Source: JANPBY01 sp963805505 (lineage in GTDB: Bacteria; Actinomycetota; Actinomycetes; DATJPE01). From it: a stretch of 64,000 bases of DNA. The DNA is taken from positions 186,001 through 250,000 of the forward strand of contig CAWDUP010000002.1 in the NCBI GenBank assembly GCA_963805505.1. Direction: 5' to 3'. This document shows, one piece after another, positions 34,608-43,927 of this stretch. Each line of letters begins with the position of its first letter. Within the stretch, counting starts at the first letter, position 1. Made by a program: the position numbers and the translations under genes. The notes below the pieces were generated by a model, which saw nothing but the letters and a program-made list of their open reading frames with translations, ran no database searches and was not told the DNA's origin.

Positions 34608-36341
34608 ATGGTCGCCGCCCGGCTGGACCCCATCGCCCGCGCCGCTGCCCTGCAGCGGATGGCCGATGAGCCCTTCGACGTGCTGGTGGTCGGTGGCGGC
34701 GTCACGGGGGCTGGAGCGGCGCTGGACGCGGCGGCTCGAGGGCTCACGGTGGCCCTGGTCGAACAACGAGACTTCGCCGCAGGTACCTCCAGTCGGTCCA
34801 GCAAGCTGGTCCACGGCGGCCTGCGCTACCTCGAGCAGAAAGACTTCCGGCTGGTCAGGGAGGCGCTGCACGAGCGGCGCCAGCTGATCACCACGATCGC
34901 GCCACACCTCGTGCGCCCACTGCCGTTCCTCTACCCCCTCCGCCATCGGGTGTGGGAACGGGCCTACGTCGGCGCGGGAGTGACTTTGTACGACGCGCTT
35001 GCCGGCACGTCGGCAGCAGTACCTCGGCACCGGCATCTGTCTCGGACTGCAGCGCTGCGGATGGCCCCCGCGCTGCGTGAGGACTCGCTGACCGGGGCGA
35101 TCCGCTATCACGATGCACAGGTCGACGACGCCCGCCACACCCTGGCCGTCGTCCGGACGGCGGCGGGTCTCGGAGCCGCCGTGGCCTCGGCAGTGCGGGT
35201 CATCGGACTGGTCAAGGAGGGCGATCGGGTCGTCGGAGCGCACCTGCTGGACACCGAGTCGGGGAACGAGCTCACCGTGCGCTCGAAGGTCGTGATCGGT
35301 GCGGTCGGGCCATGGGCCACGGCGTTCGAGACGATGGCCGAGGTCCCGGACCCCGTCAAGGTTCGCACCAGCAAAGGAGTGCACCTGATCGTCCCAGGGC
35401 ATCGCATCGAGGGCTCGAACGCGCTGATCCTGCGCACTGACACCTCGGTGCTTTTCGTCCTGCCCTGGGGTCGTGACCGCTGGATGATCGGGACGACCGA
35501 CACCGCGTGGGTGCTGGACCCCGACCATCCAGCAGTCAGCCGAGCCGACGTCGACTACCTGCTGGGCCAGGTCAACACCGTGCTCAGGGAGCCGCTCACC
35601 CCGCAGGACATCGTCTCCAGCTTCGCCGGGCTGCGACCGCTGGTCGACCGCAGCGGCCTGACGGCCAGCCAGCTCTCCCGTGAGCACCTGGTGAGGCGCC
35701 CGCTGCCGGGCCTGGTGACGGTGACCGGCGGGAAATACACCACCTATCGGGTCATGGCGGCCGACGCCGTCGACGCCGCAGCACCGGATCTGATGGACCT
35801 GGAGACAACCCAGGAGGAAGAGCCTTCTGTGCTTCCTCCGAGCAAGACTGCCGACCTGCCGCTCGTCGGGGCTGGGACGGCTTCGGAGGTCCGGGTCGCA
35901 GCTCAGCGGCACCCCACTGCGGAGTCGGTGGGCGCCGATGCCGTCCAGCGGGTGGCGGATCGGCACGGGATGCTCGCCAGCGACGTCCTCGATCTGGTGA
36001 GCGCCGACCCGTCCCTCGGTGTACCCCTACGGATGGCCCCGGGCTACCTGCGCGCCGAGGCGGTCTACGCAGCCACCCACGAGGGTGCGCGCGCCCTCGA
36101 TGACGTGCTCACCCGCCGCACCCGCGCCTCCATCGAGGCGGTCGATCGCGGTGAGGCAGCAGCCACCGAGGTGGCCGACCTCGTCGGAGACGTGCTCGGC
36201 TGGGGGCCATCGAGGCGCAGCGACGAGGTGGCGCGTTATCACCGGCGCCTCGACGCCGAACGCTTGGCCCGCGATGAGCCCGACGACGTCTCCGCCGACC
36301 GGGTTCGCAGGGCCGTACGCGATCCTCGGCTCAAGCCCTGA
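34608..36341 (+). CDS. glpD: Glycerol-3-phosphate dehydrogenase, FAD-dependent
   Basis: 577 residues. The FAD-binding motif GGGVTGAG is at 29-36, followed by the family block TSSRSSKLVHGGLRYLEQ, then SKGVHLIVPGHRI and LPWGRDRWMIGTTDT, and the conserved FAGLRPLVD with VTGGKYTTYR. The C-terminal domain has the helical DAO_C pattern and a Glu-rich linker near 400. It oxidises sn-glycerol-3-phosphate to dihydroxyacetone phosphate at the membrane and feeds the quinone pool. No glpK or glpF is found nearby. The M. tuberculosis equivalent glpD2 lies beside lpdA; here they are 33 kb apart. Confidence 0.93.
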   Translation: MVAARLDPIARAAALQRMADEPFDVLVVGGGVTGAGAALDAAARGLTVALVEQRDFAAGTSSRSSKLVHGGLRYLEQKDFRLVREALHERRQLITTIAPHLVRPLPFLYPLRHRVWERAYVGAGVTLYDALAGTSAAVPRHRHLSRTAALRMAPALREDSLTGAIRYHDAQVDDARHTLAVVRTAAGLGAAVASAVRVIGLVKEGDRVVGAHLLDTESGNELTVRSKVVIGAVGPWATAFETMAEVPDPVKVRTSKGVHLIVPGHRIEGSNALILRTDTSVLFVLPWGRDRWMIGTTDTAWVLDPDHPAVSRADVDYLLGQVNTVLREPLTPQDIVSSFAGLRPLVDRSGLTASQLSREHLVRRPLPGLVTVTGGKYTTYRVMAADAVDAAAPDLMDLETTQEEEPSVLPPSKTADLPLVGAGTASEVRVAAQRHPTAESVGADAVQRVADRHGMLASDVLDLVSADPSLGVPLRMAPGYLRAEAVYAATHEGARALDDVLTRRTRASIEAVDRGEAAATEVADLVGDVLGWGPSRRSDEVARYHRRLDAERLARDEPDDVSADRVRRAVRDPRLKP

Positions 36342-36407
36342 CCGACCACGGCCTTGAGTACGCTGTCCACGCGCATGGGTGGTGCGGCCGGACAAGGGGG
36401 AGAACGC

Positions 36408-39400
36408 ATGATCTGCGGGACCTGTTCGACGGAGGTCGCGGCCGGGGCTCGATTCTGCAGCTCGTGCGGAGCGGCGATTGCGCCGAGAGCCTGCGACGAG
36501 TGCGGCGCTGGGCTCGCACCCGGGTCCCGATTCTGTGCAGAGTGCGGCAGCCCCGTCGGAGGCGAGGTCGACGGGCGGACCGCCACCCAGCCCGTCGCAC
36601 CAGCGGTGCCGGTCGCCGAGCGGCGGGTCACGTCGGTGTTGTTCGGGGACCTCGTCGGGTTCACCCCGTTGTCGGAGTCCAGGGACGCCGAGGAGGTGCG
36701 GGAGCTCCTCTCGCGCTACTTCGACGAGTGTCGAAAGGTGATCGGCCGCTACGGCGGCGCGGTCGAGAAGTTCATCGGCGACGCGGTGATGGCCGTCTGG
36801 GGCGTGCCGGTTGCGCACGAGGACGACGCCGAACGCGCCGTTCGAGCCGGCCTCGAGCTGGTTGCGACCGTAAGCGCGATGGGTGAGGACGTCGGTGCGG
36901 CCGGCCTAGCGATGCGGGTCGGAATCGTCACCGGTGAGGTCGCCGTAACGCTGGGCGCAACTGCCGAAGGCATGGTCGCGGGCGACGCGGTGAACACGGC
37001 GGCACGCGTGCAGGCTGCCGCCGCGTCGGGGCAGGTATGGGTGGATGAGACGACCCGTTCACTCAGCGCCGCCGCGATCGCCTTCGAGGACGTGGGGGTG
37101 CACAGCCTCAAGGGCAAGGCCGAGCCGATCGCGCTGTGGTGCGCGGCCGAGGTCGTCGCCGATCTTGGTGGGGGTCAGCGGATCGACGGCCTCGAGGCCC
37201 CGTTCATCGGACGCGCCACCGAGCTGCGGCTGGTGAAGGAGCTGTTCCACGCCACGGCGGAGTCCGGTCGCCCCCGCCTCGTGGTGGTCGACGGAGAGCC
37301 GGGCATGGGCAAGTCGCGCCTCGGCTGGGAGTTCGAGAAGTACATCGACGGCCTGACCGCGGGCACCCGGTGGCACCGAGGTCGCTGCCTGTCCTACGGC
37401 GACGGAGTCGCCTTCTGGGCCTTGGCCGAGGCCGTACGCACCCGCCTCGGGCTCACCGAGGCCGATGCCGGTCCTGCCGTGACAGAGCGGCTGGAGGCCG
37501 GTCTCGCCGAGTTCGTTCCCGAGGCGGAGGAGCGGGACTGGCTGCGGCCGCGCCTGGCCGTCCTCCTCGGGGCCGGCTCCTCAGCGAGCCTCGCGCGAGA
37601 GGACCTCTTCGCAGCCTGGACGACGTTCCTCGAGCGCGTGGGGGGAGGTGAGCCCCTGGTCTTCGTCATCGATGACGCCCAGCACGCCGATGACGGACTG
37701 CTGGATTTCCTCGACCACCTGCTCGACACCGCCAGGGCGGGAATCTTCGTGCTGGCGCTGGCCCGACCCGAGCTATTGGCTCGGCGCCCGGCTCTGGGCG
37801 GCCGCCGCGCCACCGTGGTGCGCCTGGACGCCCTCGACGATCCCGCGATGACGACGCTGATCGACGGCTTGGTCTCCGGCCTGCCAGAACCTGTCCGGTC
37901 CGCGCTGGTGGCCCGTGCCGAAGGTGTTCCGTTGTTCGCGGTCGAGACCGTGCGAGCCCTCATCGACCGAGATGCCGTCCTGCCCGTCGACGGTCGCTAC
38001 GTCGCCGCAGAGGGCATCGATGGCGCGCTCGATGCCATCGGGGCGCCGGCCTCCCTGCATGCGCTGGTTGCGGCCAGGCTCGATGCACTCAGCACCACCG
38101 AGCGCATGGTCGTCGCGGACGCGAGTGTCCTGGGGCTGGTATTCACCCTGGACGGGTTGACGGCGCTGACGCCCGAGGGCATCGACGTCAGCGGCGTGCT
38201 GGCTGCACTTCGGCACAAAGAGATCGTGAGCATCGAGACCGATCGATTTGCCGCAGACCGCGGCAACTACCGGTTCGTGCAGTCGGTCGTCCGGCAGGTG
38301 GCCTACAGCACGCAGTCCCGCCGCGACCGCAAGGTTCGTCACATCGCTGCGGCCGATCACCTGTCCGCGCTTCTCGACGTCGGCGACGATCACGCCACCG
38401 TCATCGCGCAGCATCTGCTGGATGCCCTCGACGCGTCATCGACTAACGACCCCGACATCCCCGAGCTCGCTGCCCGAGCCAGCGCCCTGCTCGAACGTGC
38501 CGCACGGCGCACCCGCGCCCTGGGCTCACCCAGCGAGGCCCTGAGACTGGCCACCACAGCTCTCGAGCACACCCAAGCCACAACCGATCGAGCACGGCTG
38601 GACCACCTGGCAGCCGAGTGCGCCAGCGACGCCGGCAGGTACGACGAGGCCAGCGAGCACGCGGCAGCTGCTACTGCCGGCTACGACCAGGTCGGCGATC
38701 CAGTTCGCGCCGGAGTCGCAGCGGGGGTCCACTCACTCTCCCAGGTGAGGCTGCGCGACTCCGCAGCCGCTCTCGCGATCGGCCAGCCTCGTTGGGACAG
38801 CCTCAGCAGCATCGCGGGCAGTGAGGCGGCTCTGCTCAGCCTCGCCCGTCCGCTTGCGGCGGCCTATGCGTCGCGCGGCGATGCCGAGCGGTCGGAGTTC
38901 TTCAACAAGCGACGGCTGTTTCTCGCGGAGGCTGTCAACTCTCCCGCGGACTTGAGCGCAGCGCTGGGGAACCTTGGAACCAATTTCGGTGTCTCGGGCG
39001 CTCCGCAGGCTGCGCTCGTGCTCCTCCAAGGGGCAGCAGCGATCGACCGTGAGCACAGCCGTCCCACCGATTTGGCGTTCACTCTCAGCAACCTGACCAG
39101 CATGCTGTTCAGCCGCGACCTGCGCCAGGCCCTCGAGACGGGACGCGAGAGTCTCGAGGTGGCCCGGCGCTCGGGTGTGCGCATGACCATCGACTTCGCC
39201 GGGCTCAACTACACCCTCGCCCTGTGGACCGCGGGGGAGCTACGGGAAGCCGTGGCGGTGTTGGCGCAAACAGCCGAAGCCGTCACTGATCCGACCATCG
39301 AGGTGTCCATCAGGGTCATCTGGCAGTGGCTGAGCGAGGCGGTCGGCGAAGTCGCTCCGCTGCACTCGAGCTTCGAGGGAGACCTTCCCCCGTTCGAGGA

Positions 39401-39932
39401 CGAGAGCGATCTTGCGTGGCTGGGTTGCTTGGCTATCGCCGGCGGTCTGGACGACCTTCCTGACGAGCGGATCGGTACCGCCGAGGAGGTCCTCGGGCAC
39501 ATTCTGGGGGCCGGGGGCCTAGGTGATGACTTCGTGCATCTGTGGCCGCCGCTGGTGTCGGCGGCCCTTGCGGAAGACGACACCGACCTGGCCGTTCGTC
39601 TCCTGGAACCCGTGGCGACAGCACGCCCTGGTGTCATCCCGGCGCCGGTCAAGGCGCACTACCACCGGTTCAAGGCCTTGATCGGCGCTGCCCAGCGTGA
39701 GGATCCCGGGCTTATCGACGCCGACTTTCAGGCGGCCATCGACGGCATGAACAGCTTCGGCGCCGTCGGGCTCGCGGCTCGGGTCGAGGAGGAGTACGGC
39801 CGGTGGCTGCTCACCCAGCACCGTCAGACCGAGGCCGCCCTGGCGCTCGACCACGTGCGCACGGTCTACACCCAGATCGGCGCCGACGGCTGGCTCAGCC
39901 GACTCGACCAGGTCGTCCCGACGAGAAACTGA
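36408..39932 (+). CDS. Class III adenylate/guanylate cyclase with zinc ribbons, AAA-type ATPase and TPR-like domains
   Basis: 1174 residues from ATG 36408, preceded by a GGGGGAG ribosome site; a start at 36354 is also open. Four Cys pairs (3/6, 17/20, 29/32, 43/46) make two zinc ribbons. The cyclase domain (70-245) keeps the catalytic set: metal Asp81 in FGDLVGFT, Lys121 and metal Asp125 in EKFIGDAV, and Asn196 and Arg200 in VNTAARV. An ATPase region starts near 265 (FIGRATELRLVKELF) with Walker A GEPGMGKS, as in LuxR/LAL and STAND-type regulators. The C-terminal half is alpha-helical and repeat-like. Such proteins make cAMP under unknown input. No DNA-binding domain is seen. Confidence 0.87.
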   Translation: MICGTCSTEVAAGARFCSSCGAAIAPRACDECGAGLAPGSRFCAECGSPVGGEVDGRTATQPVAPAVPVAERRVTSVLFGDLVGFTPLSESRDAEEVRELLSRYFDECRKVIGRYGGAVEKFIGDAVMAVWGVPVAHEDDAERAVRAGLELVATVSAMGEDVGAAGLAMRVGIVTGEVAVTLGATAEGMVAGDAVNTAARVQAAAASGQVWVDETTRSLSAAAIAFEDVGVHSLKGKAEPIALWCAAEVVADLGGGQRIDGLEAPFIGRATELRLVKELFHATAESGRPRLVVVDGEPGMGKSRLGWEFEKYIDGLTAGTRWHRGRCLSYGDGVAFWALAEAVRTRLGLTEADAGPAVTERLEAGLAEFVPEAEERDWLRPRLAVLLGAGSSASLAREDLFAAWTTFLERVGGGEPLVFVIDDAQHADDGLLDFLDHLLDTARAGIFVLALARPELLARRPALGGRRATVVRLDALDDPAMTTLIDGLVSGLPEPVRSALVARAEGVPLFAVETVRALIDRDAVLPVDGRYVAAEGIDGALDAIGAPASLHALVAARLDALSTTERMVVADASVLGLVFTLDGLTALTPEGIDVSGVLAALRHKEIVSIETDRFAADRGNYRFVQSVVRQVAYSTQSRRDRKVRHIAAADHLSALLDVGDDHATVIAQHLLDALDASSTNDPDIPELAARASALLERAARRTRALGSPSEALRLATTALEHTQATTDRARLDHLAAECASDAGRYDEASEHAAAATAGYDQVGDPVRAGVAAGVHSLSQVRLRDSAAALAIGQPRWDSLSSIAGSEAALLSLARPLAAAYASRGDAERSEFFNKRRLFLAEAVNSPADLSAALGNLGTNFGVSGAPQAALVLLQGAAAIDREHSRPTDLAFTLSNLTSMLFSRDLRQALETGRESLEVARRSGVRMTIDFAGLNYTLALWTAGELREAVAVLAQTAEAVTDPTIEVSIRVIWQWLSEAVGEVAPLHSSFEGDLPPFEDESDLAWLGCLAIAGGLDDLPDERIGTAEEVLGHILGAGGLGDDFVHLWPPLVSAALAEDDTDLAVRLLEPVATARPGVIPAPVKAHYHRFKALIGAAQREDPGLIDADFQAAIDGMNSFGAVGLAARVEEEYGRWLLTQHRQTEAALALDHVRTVYTQIGADGWLSRLDQVVPTRN

Positions 39933-39955
39933 GGCCACACCTCGGCAGTGTCGGG

Positions 39956-41176
39956 TTAGTCCGAGGCCATCGCCTTCTGCAGGTTGGTGTCGATGCTGGC
40001 CAGGAACTCCTGGGTGGTCTGCCACGGCTGATCAGGGCCGACGAGCAGCGCGAGGTCCTTGGTCATGGCGCCGGACTCGACGGTCTCGACGCAGACCCGC
40101 TCAAGGGTGTGTGCGAAGTGCGACACCTCGGGAGTGCCGTCCATCTTGCCGCGGTAGTTGAGCCCCTGGGTCCACGCGAAGATGGAGGCGATCGGGTTGG
40201 TCGACGTGGGCTTTCCCTGCTGGTGCATCCGGTAGTGCCGGGTCACCGTGCCGTGCGCGGCCTCGGCCTCGACCGTCTTGCCATCCGGGGTCATCAGCAC
40301 CGAGGTCATGAGACCCAGCGAGCCGAAGCCCTGCGCAACGGTGTCGGACTGCACATCGCCGTCGTAGTTCTTGCAGGCCCAGACGTAGCCGCCCTCCCAC
40401 TTCATGGCGGCGGCCACCATGTCGTCGATGAGGCGGTGCTCATAGGTGATCCCCGCAGCCTCGAAGTCCGTCTTGAACTCCGCCTCGTAGATCTCGGCGA
40501 ACAGGTCCTTGAAGCGCCCGTCGTACTTCTTCATGATCGTGTTCTTCGTGGACAGGTAGACCGGGTAGTGGCGGTCCAGCCCATAGCGCAGCGAGGCTCT
40601 CGCGAAGTCGCGGATCGAGTCATCGAGGTTGTACATCGCCATCGCCACGCCGCCGCCGGGGAAGTCGAAGACGTTGAGCTCGGTGGGCGCGCTGCCGTCC
40701 TTCGGGGTGAACGTCAGGGTGAGGGTGCCCTCTCCGGGGACCACGAGGTCGGTGGCGCGGTACTGGTCGCCGAACGCGTGACGGCCGATGACGATCGGCT
40801 TCGTCCAGCCGGGCACCAGCCGCGGGATGTTGGAGATGACGATCGGCTCGCGAAAGATCACGCCGCCCAGGATGTTGCGGATCGTCCCGTTCGGAGACCG
40901 ATACATCGCCTTGAGGCCGAACTCCTCGACCCGCGCCTCGTCGGGTGTGATGGTCGCGCACTTGACCGCGACGCCATGCCGCTTGGTGGCGTTGGCCGAG
41001 TCCACGGTCACCTGGTCGTCGGTGGCGTCACGGTGCTCGATGCCCAGGTCGTAGTAGTCGAGGTTGACGTCGACGTAGGGGAGGATCAGCTGGTCCTTGA
41101 TGAACTGCCAGATGATCCGGGTCATCTCGTCGCCGTCCATCTCGACGATCGTTCCTTGCACCTTGATCTTGGTCAT
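39956..41176 (-). CDS. icd: NADP-dependent isocitrate dehydrogenase (homodimeric)
   Basis: 406 residues, the eukaryote-like dimeric IDH family. N-terminal VEMDGDEMTRIIWQFIKD, the substrate loop with SPNGTIRNILGG (Ser-x-x-x-Arg), and the NADP region with GTVTRHYRMHQQGK are clear. It decarboxylates isocitrate to 2-oxoglutarate with NADP in the TCA cycle. Mdh is encoded 43 bp upstream on the same strand. The spacer carries an 18-bp palindrome, so icd has its own regulated promoter. The same mdh-icd order occurs in Streptomyces. Confidence 0.95.
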   Translation of the reverse strand: MTKIKVQGTIVEMDGDEMTRIIWQFIKDQLILPYVDVNLDYYDLGIEHRDATDDQVTVDSANATKRHGVAVKCATITPDEARVEEFGLKAMYRSPNGTIRNILGGVIFREPIVISNIPRLVPGWTKPIVIGRHAFGDQYRATDLVVPGEGTLTLTFTPKDGSAPTELNVFDFPGGGVAMAMYNLDDSIRDFARASLRYGLDRHYPVYLSTKNTIMKKYDGRFKDLFAEIYEAEFKTDFEAAGITYEHRLIDDMVAAAMKWEGGYVWACKNYDGDVQSDTVAQGFGSLGLMTSVLMTPDGKTVEAEAAHGTVTRHYRMHQQGKPTSTNPIASIFAWTQGLNYRGKMDGTPEVSHFAHTLERVCVETVESGAMTKDLALLVGPDQPWQTTQEFLASIDTNLQKAMASD

Positions 41177-41195
41177 GCGCGCTCCCGCCTCGACT

Positions 41196-41213
41196 TATCT
41201 TGACATCAAGATA
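41196..41213. promoter_or_regulatory. 18-bp perfect palindrome upstream of icd (MarR-type operator candidate)
   Basis: TATCTTGACATCAAGATA is an inverted repeat of eight bases around a CA centre and lies 19 bp before the icd start. In form it resembles operators of MarR-family proteins. TamR of Streptomyces coelicolor, a MarR protein answering to citrate and trans-aconitate, is known to act on aconitase, icd and mdh promoters, so a TamR-like regulator is an attractive guess. I found no second copy in the window, and no marR gene. Confidence 0.65.
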
Positions 41214-41219
41214 TCAGCC

Positions 41220-42209
41220 TCAGATCAGGCCGAGGGCCTGCACCGCCTCGCGTTCCTCGACCAGCTCGGCCACCGAGGCATCGATGCGGGTGCGAGAGAA
41301 CGCATCGAGCTCGAGACCCGAAACGATCTCCCAGGCCCCCTCGATCGAACGGCACGGGAACGACGAGACGAGCCCTTCCGGGACGCCGTAGGAGCCGTCC
41401 GAGGGCAGCGCACACGACGTCCAGTCACCGTCGGGGGTCCCGCTCACCCAGGTGCGGATGTGGTCGACCGCTGCGTTGGCCGCGCTCGCGGCCGAGGAAG
41501 CTCCCCGGGCCTCGATGATGGCCGCGCCGCGCTTGGCCACCGTCGGGATGAACGTGTCCTCCAACCAGGCCTGATCGTTGACGACCTCGGCCGCCGACCT
41601 GCCGCCGATCTCCGCCCGGAAGATGTCGGGGTACTGCGTCGCCGAGTGATTCCCCCAGATGGTCATCCGCGTGATGTCGTTGACCGTGACGCCCGCCTTC
41701 GCGGCCAGCTGTGACAACGCCCGGTTGTGGTCGAGGCGGGTCATGGCCGTGAACCGCTCGGCGGGCACATCGGGAGCGTGCGAGGAGGCGATCAGAGCGT
41801 TGGTGTTGGCCGGGTTTCCGACGACCAGGACACGTACGTCATCTGCGGCGCCCGCATTGATGGCCTCGCCCTGTGGCTTGAAGATGCCGCCGTTCGCTGA
41901 CAGCAGGTCGCCGCGTTCCATCCCCGCCGTGCGTGGCCTTGCTCCCACGAGCAGGGCGACATTGACGCCGTCGAAGGCCGCATGCGCGTCATCAGTGATG
42001 TCGATGCCGGTCAGCAGGGGGAAGGCGCAGTCGTCCAGCTCCATCGCCGTGCCCTCCGCCGCTTTGAGGGCCGGAGTGATCTCAAGCAGCCGCAGCCGCA
42101 CAGGAACATCTGGTCCGAGCAACTGGCCGGAGGCGATCCGGAAGAGCAGCGCGTAACCGATCTGGCCGGCGGCGCCGGTGACAGCGACATTGACTGGGGA
42201 GGGAGCCAT
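41220..42209 (-). CDS. mdh: Malate dehydrogenase (NAD-dependent)
   Basis: 329 residues from ATG 42209; a longer reading to 42473 would add Cys/Trp-rich non-conserved sequence opposite DUF3017. It is a cytosolic-type (group 1) MDH: VAVTGAAGQIGYALLFRIASG binds NAD, GNPANTNALIA follows, the substrate Arg and catalytic pair are in RLDHNRALSQLA and IWGNHSATQYPD (catalytic His), and a helical C terminus ends the chain. It interconverts malate and oxaloacetate. It sits between DUF3017/folD and icd. Confidence 0.95.
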   Translation of the reverse strand: MAPSPVNVAVTGAAGQIGYALLFRIASGQLLGPDVPVRLRLLEITPALKAAEGTAMELDDCAFPLLTGIDITDDAHAAFDGVNVALLVGARPRTAGMERGDLLSANGGIFKPQGEAINAGAADDVRVLVVGNPANTNALIASSHAPDVPAERFTAMTRLDHNRALSQLAAKAGVTVNDITRMTIWGNHSATQYPDIFRAEIGGRSAAEVVNDQAWLEDTFIPTVAKRGAAIIEARGASSAASAANAAVDHIRTWVSGTPDGDWTSCALPSDGSYGVPEGLVSSFPCRSIEGAWEIVSGLELDAFSRTRIDASVAELVEEREAVQALGLI

Positions 42210-42297
42210 GGCCGCAAGGTTACCGGCGAGAAGTCCGGCCGATGACCGACCCTCTTGGCCCACCACGAGAGCCACTTGCCCCGTGACGAGAAGGGGC

Positions 42298-42579
42298 TCA
42301 GCCGGGAGGGGGCACGACCAGCGCGAGCACCGTGAGTCCGACACCGAAGAACGCCAAGGTGAGGACGTCCACGGTCTTGCCGCGCACAGCCAACATCCCG
42401 ACCCGATCGGTTGGCAGGATGACGCGAAGCCAAGCGGCGAACACCACGGACGCTGCGAGCAGCACAGTTCCACGCCGGAAGTGCCCCGAAGCTGCGACCG
42501 CGAGGCCGGCCGCCATCCCGACGAGAACCACGACGATGGGCCACTGATTGCGCAGGACGACGACCGCCCGGAGGGTCAT
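42298..42579 (-). CDS. DUF3017 membrane protein
   Basis: 93 residues from ATG 42579, 13 bp after folD; a longer start at 42633 lies in folD. Three hydrophobic helices are visible (PIVVVLVGMAAGLAVAA, VLLAASVVFAAWLRVIL, VDVLTLAFFGVGLTVLALVV), with LPTDRVGMLAVRGK in a loop; that loop is the part that marks the actinobacterial DUF3017 family, which commonly follows folD. Function unknown. The neighbourhood (folD, DUF3017, mdh, icd) is conserved in related genera. Confidence 0.82.
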   Translation of the reverse strand: MTLRAVVVLRNQWPIVVVLVGMAAGLAVAASGHFRRGTVLLAASVVFAAWLRVILPTDRVGMLAVRGKTVDVLTLAFFGVGLTVLALVVPPPG

Positions 42580-42592
42580 GCTCTGGCCGACG

Positions 42593-43450
42593 TCACGAAG
42601 CGGCCGCGGACCGCTCGGCAGCCTCGACGACATTGGTGAGCAGCATTGCGCGGGTCATCGGCCCGACTCCCCCGGGCATGGGCGCCAGAAAAGCGGCCAC
42701 GTCCATGACCTCCGGCGCCACGTCGCCGACGAGCCCGCCAGCCGTACGGCTGACGCCGACGTCGAGCACGGCCGCGCCCGGCTTGACCATGTCGGCGGTG
42801 ATCAGACCGGCCACGCCAACAGCCGCCACGACAATGTCGGCTCGTCGCGTGTGATCGGCGAGGTCGCGCGTGCCGGTGTGGCACAACGTCACGGTTGCGT
42901 TCTCCTGGCGACGGGTCAGAAGCAGACCGAGCGGGCGACCGACGGTCACACCACGACCGACCACACACACATCGGCACCGGCGATGGGGACCTCGAAGCG
43001 GCGCAGCAGATCCACGATCCCCCGCGGAGTGCACGGCAGCGGTCCGTCGGCCCCGAGCACGAGCCGGCCGAGACTGACCGGATGAAGCCCATCCGCGTCC
43101 TTGGCCGGATCCATGGCCTCGAGGACACGCTGAGAGTCGACTCCGGGGGGGAGCGGGAGCTGCACGATGTACCCCGTACAGGTGCTGTCGGCGTTCAGCT
43201 GCGCCACAGCGGCCTCGACATCGGCCTGCGAGGCCGTGGCCGGAAGGTCGACACGCATCGAGGCGATCCCGACCTCGGCGCAGTCGCGGTGCTTGCCGGC
43301 CACATAGCTGTGGCTTCCCGGATCGTCACCGACCAGGACTGTCCCGAGACCGGGGACGATCCCCGACTCGGCGAGCTTGGCCACTCGCTGCGTGAGTTCC
43401 TGCCGGATGGTTGCTGCGGCGGCTTTGCCGTCCATGATCGTCGCGGTCAC
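42593..43450 (-). CDS. folD: Methylenetetrahydrofolate dehydrogenase / methenyltetrahydrofolate cyclohydrolase
   Basis: 285 residues from GTG 43450. FolD signatures: GTVLVGDDPGSHSYVAGKHRDC with the catalytic Lys, and the GYIVQLPLPPGVD block; the C-terminal NADP-binding part has VVGRGVTVGRPLGLLLTR and PGGVGPMTRAMLLTN. It makes 10-formyl-THF, used by PurN and PurH whose genes lie 3 kb upstream on the same strand. Between them are DUF3291 and a disrupted transporter gene. Confidence 0.94.
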   Translation of the reverse strand: MTATIMDGKAAAATIRQELTQRVAKLAESGIVPGLGTVLVGDDPGSHSYVAGKHRDCAEVGIASMRVDLPATASQADVEAAVAQLNADSTCTGYIVQLPLPPGVDSQRVLEAMDPAKDADGLHPVSLGRLVLGADGPLPCTPRGIVDLLRRFEVPIAGADVCVVGRGVTVGRPLGLLLTRRQENATVTLCHTGTRDLADHTRRADIVVAAVGVAGLITADMVKPGAAVLDVGVSRTAGGLVGDVAPEVMDVAAFLAPMPGGVGPMTRAMLLTNVVEAAERSAAAS

Positions 43451-43480
43451 GCGGCGATCCTGCCACGCCGCCGACAAGCC

Positions 43481-43927
43481 TCAGCCCGGTGGTGGGTACG
43501 GGCTGCGCAAGACGAAGGCTCGTTCGCTGGGACCTTGCTCGGTGAGCGAGTCGAGCCGACCCTTGGCCTCGAGAAGAGTCGGGCGATGACCAGCCCTGAC
43601 CCACCATGCGACGACGGCCGGCCCGCCAAAGGGCACGAACCACTCACGACGCCGACGCAGGAATCCGGCGTGGGTGTCGTCATACATGAAGCCTGCCAGG
43701 GCTTCCACCGATTCCCAGACCGACAGGTTCACGATGATGTCCTCGCCGAACGGCCGGATCGCGGTTGCATCACCAGACTCGTCCTGAAGCCGCCAGACGA
43801 ACCCCGGCGCCGCGTCAGCAGCAGCATTGACCGGCTCGAGCCCTGCGATGAACCCAGCCAGCCGCGGGCTGTCGAGCGGCGCCGCCAGCCGGGCGACGTT
43901 GAGCTGGGCGAGCTGCCAGGCGTTCAT
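43481..43927 (-). CDS. DUF3291 domain protein
   Basis: 148 residues from ATG 43927, overlapping by 4 bp the stop of the transporter's second segment. The sequence MNAWQLAQLNVARLAAPLDS starts the usual DUF3291 fold, with FVWRLQDESGDATAIRPFGE, then IIVNLSVWESVEALAGFMY and FVPFGGPAVVAWWVRAGHRPT, a dimeric alpha/beta barrel pattern like antibiotic monooxygenase-type proteins. No catalytic residue can be named and the function is unknown. The frame happens to be open upstream into the transporter gene, which could produce a false 460-residue prediction. Confidence 0.82.
   Translation of the reverse strand: MNAWQLAQLNVARLAAPLDSPRLAGFIAGLEPVNAAADAAPGFVWRLQDESGDATAIRPFGEDIIVNLSVWESVEALAGFMYDDTHAGFLRRRREWFVPFGGPAVVAWWVRAGHRPTLLEAKGRLDSLTEQGPSERAFVLRSPYPPPG

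Noticed and set aside
42210..42473. N-terminal extension of Mdh giving 417 residues
   Set aside because: The extension is Cys/Trp-rich, overlaps DUF3017 in another frame, and the normal Mdh N terminus starts at 42209.
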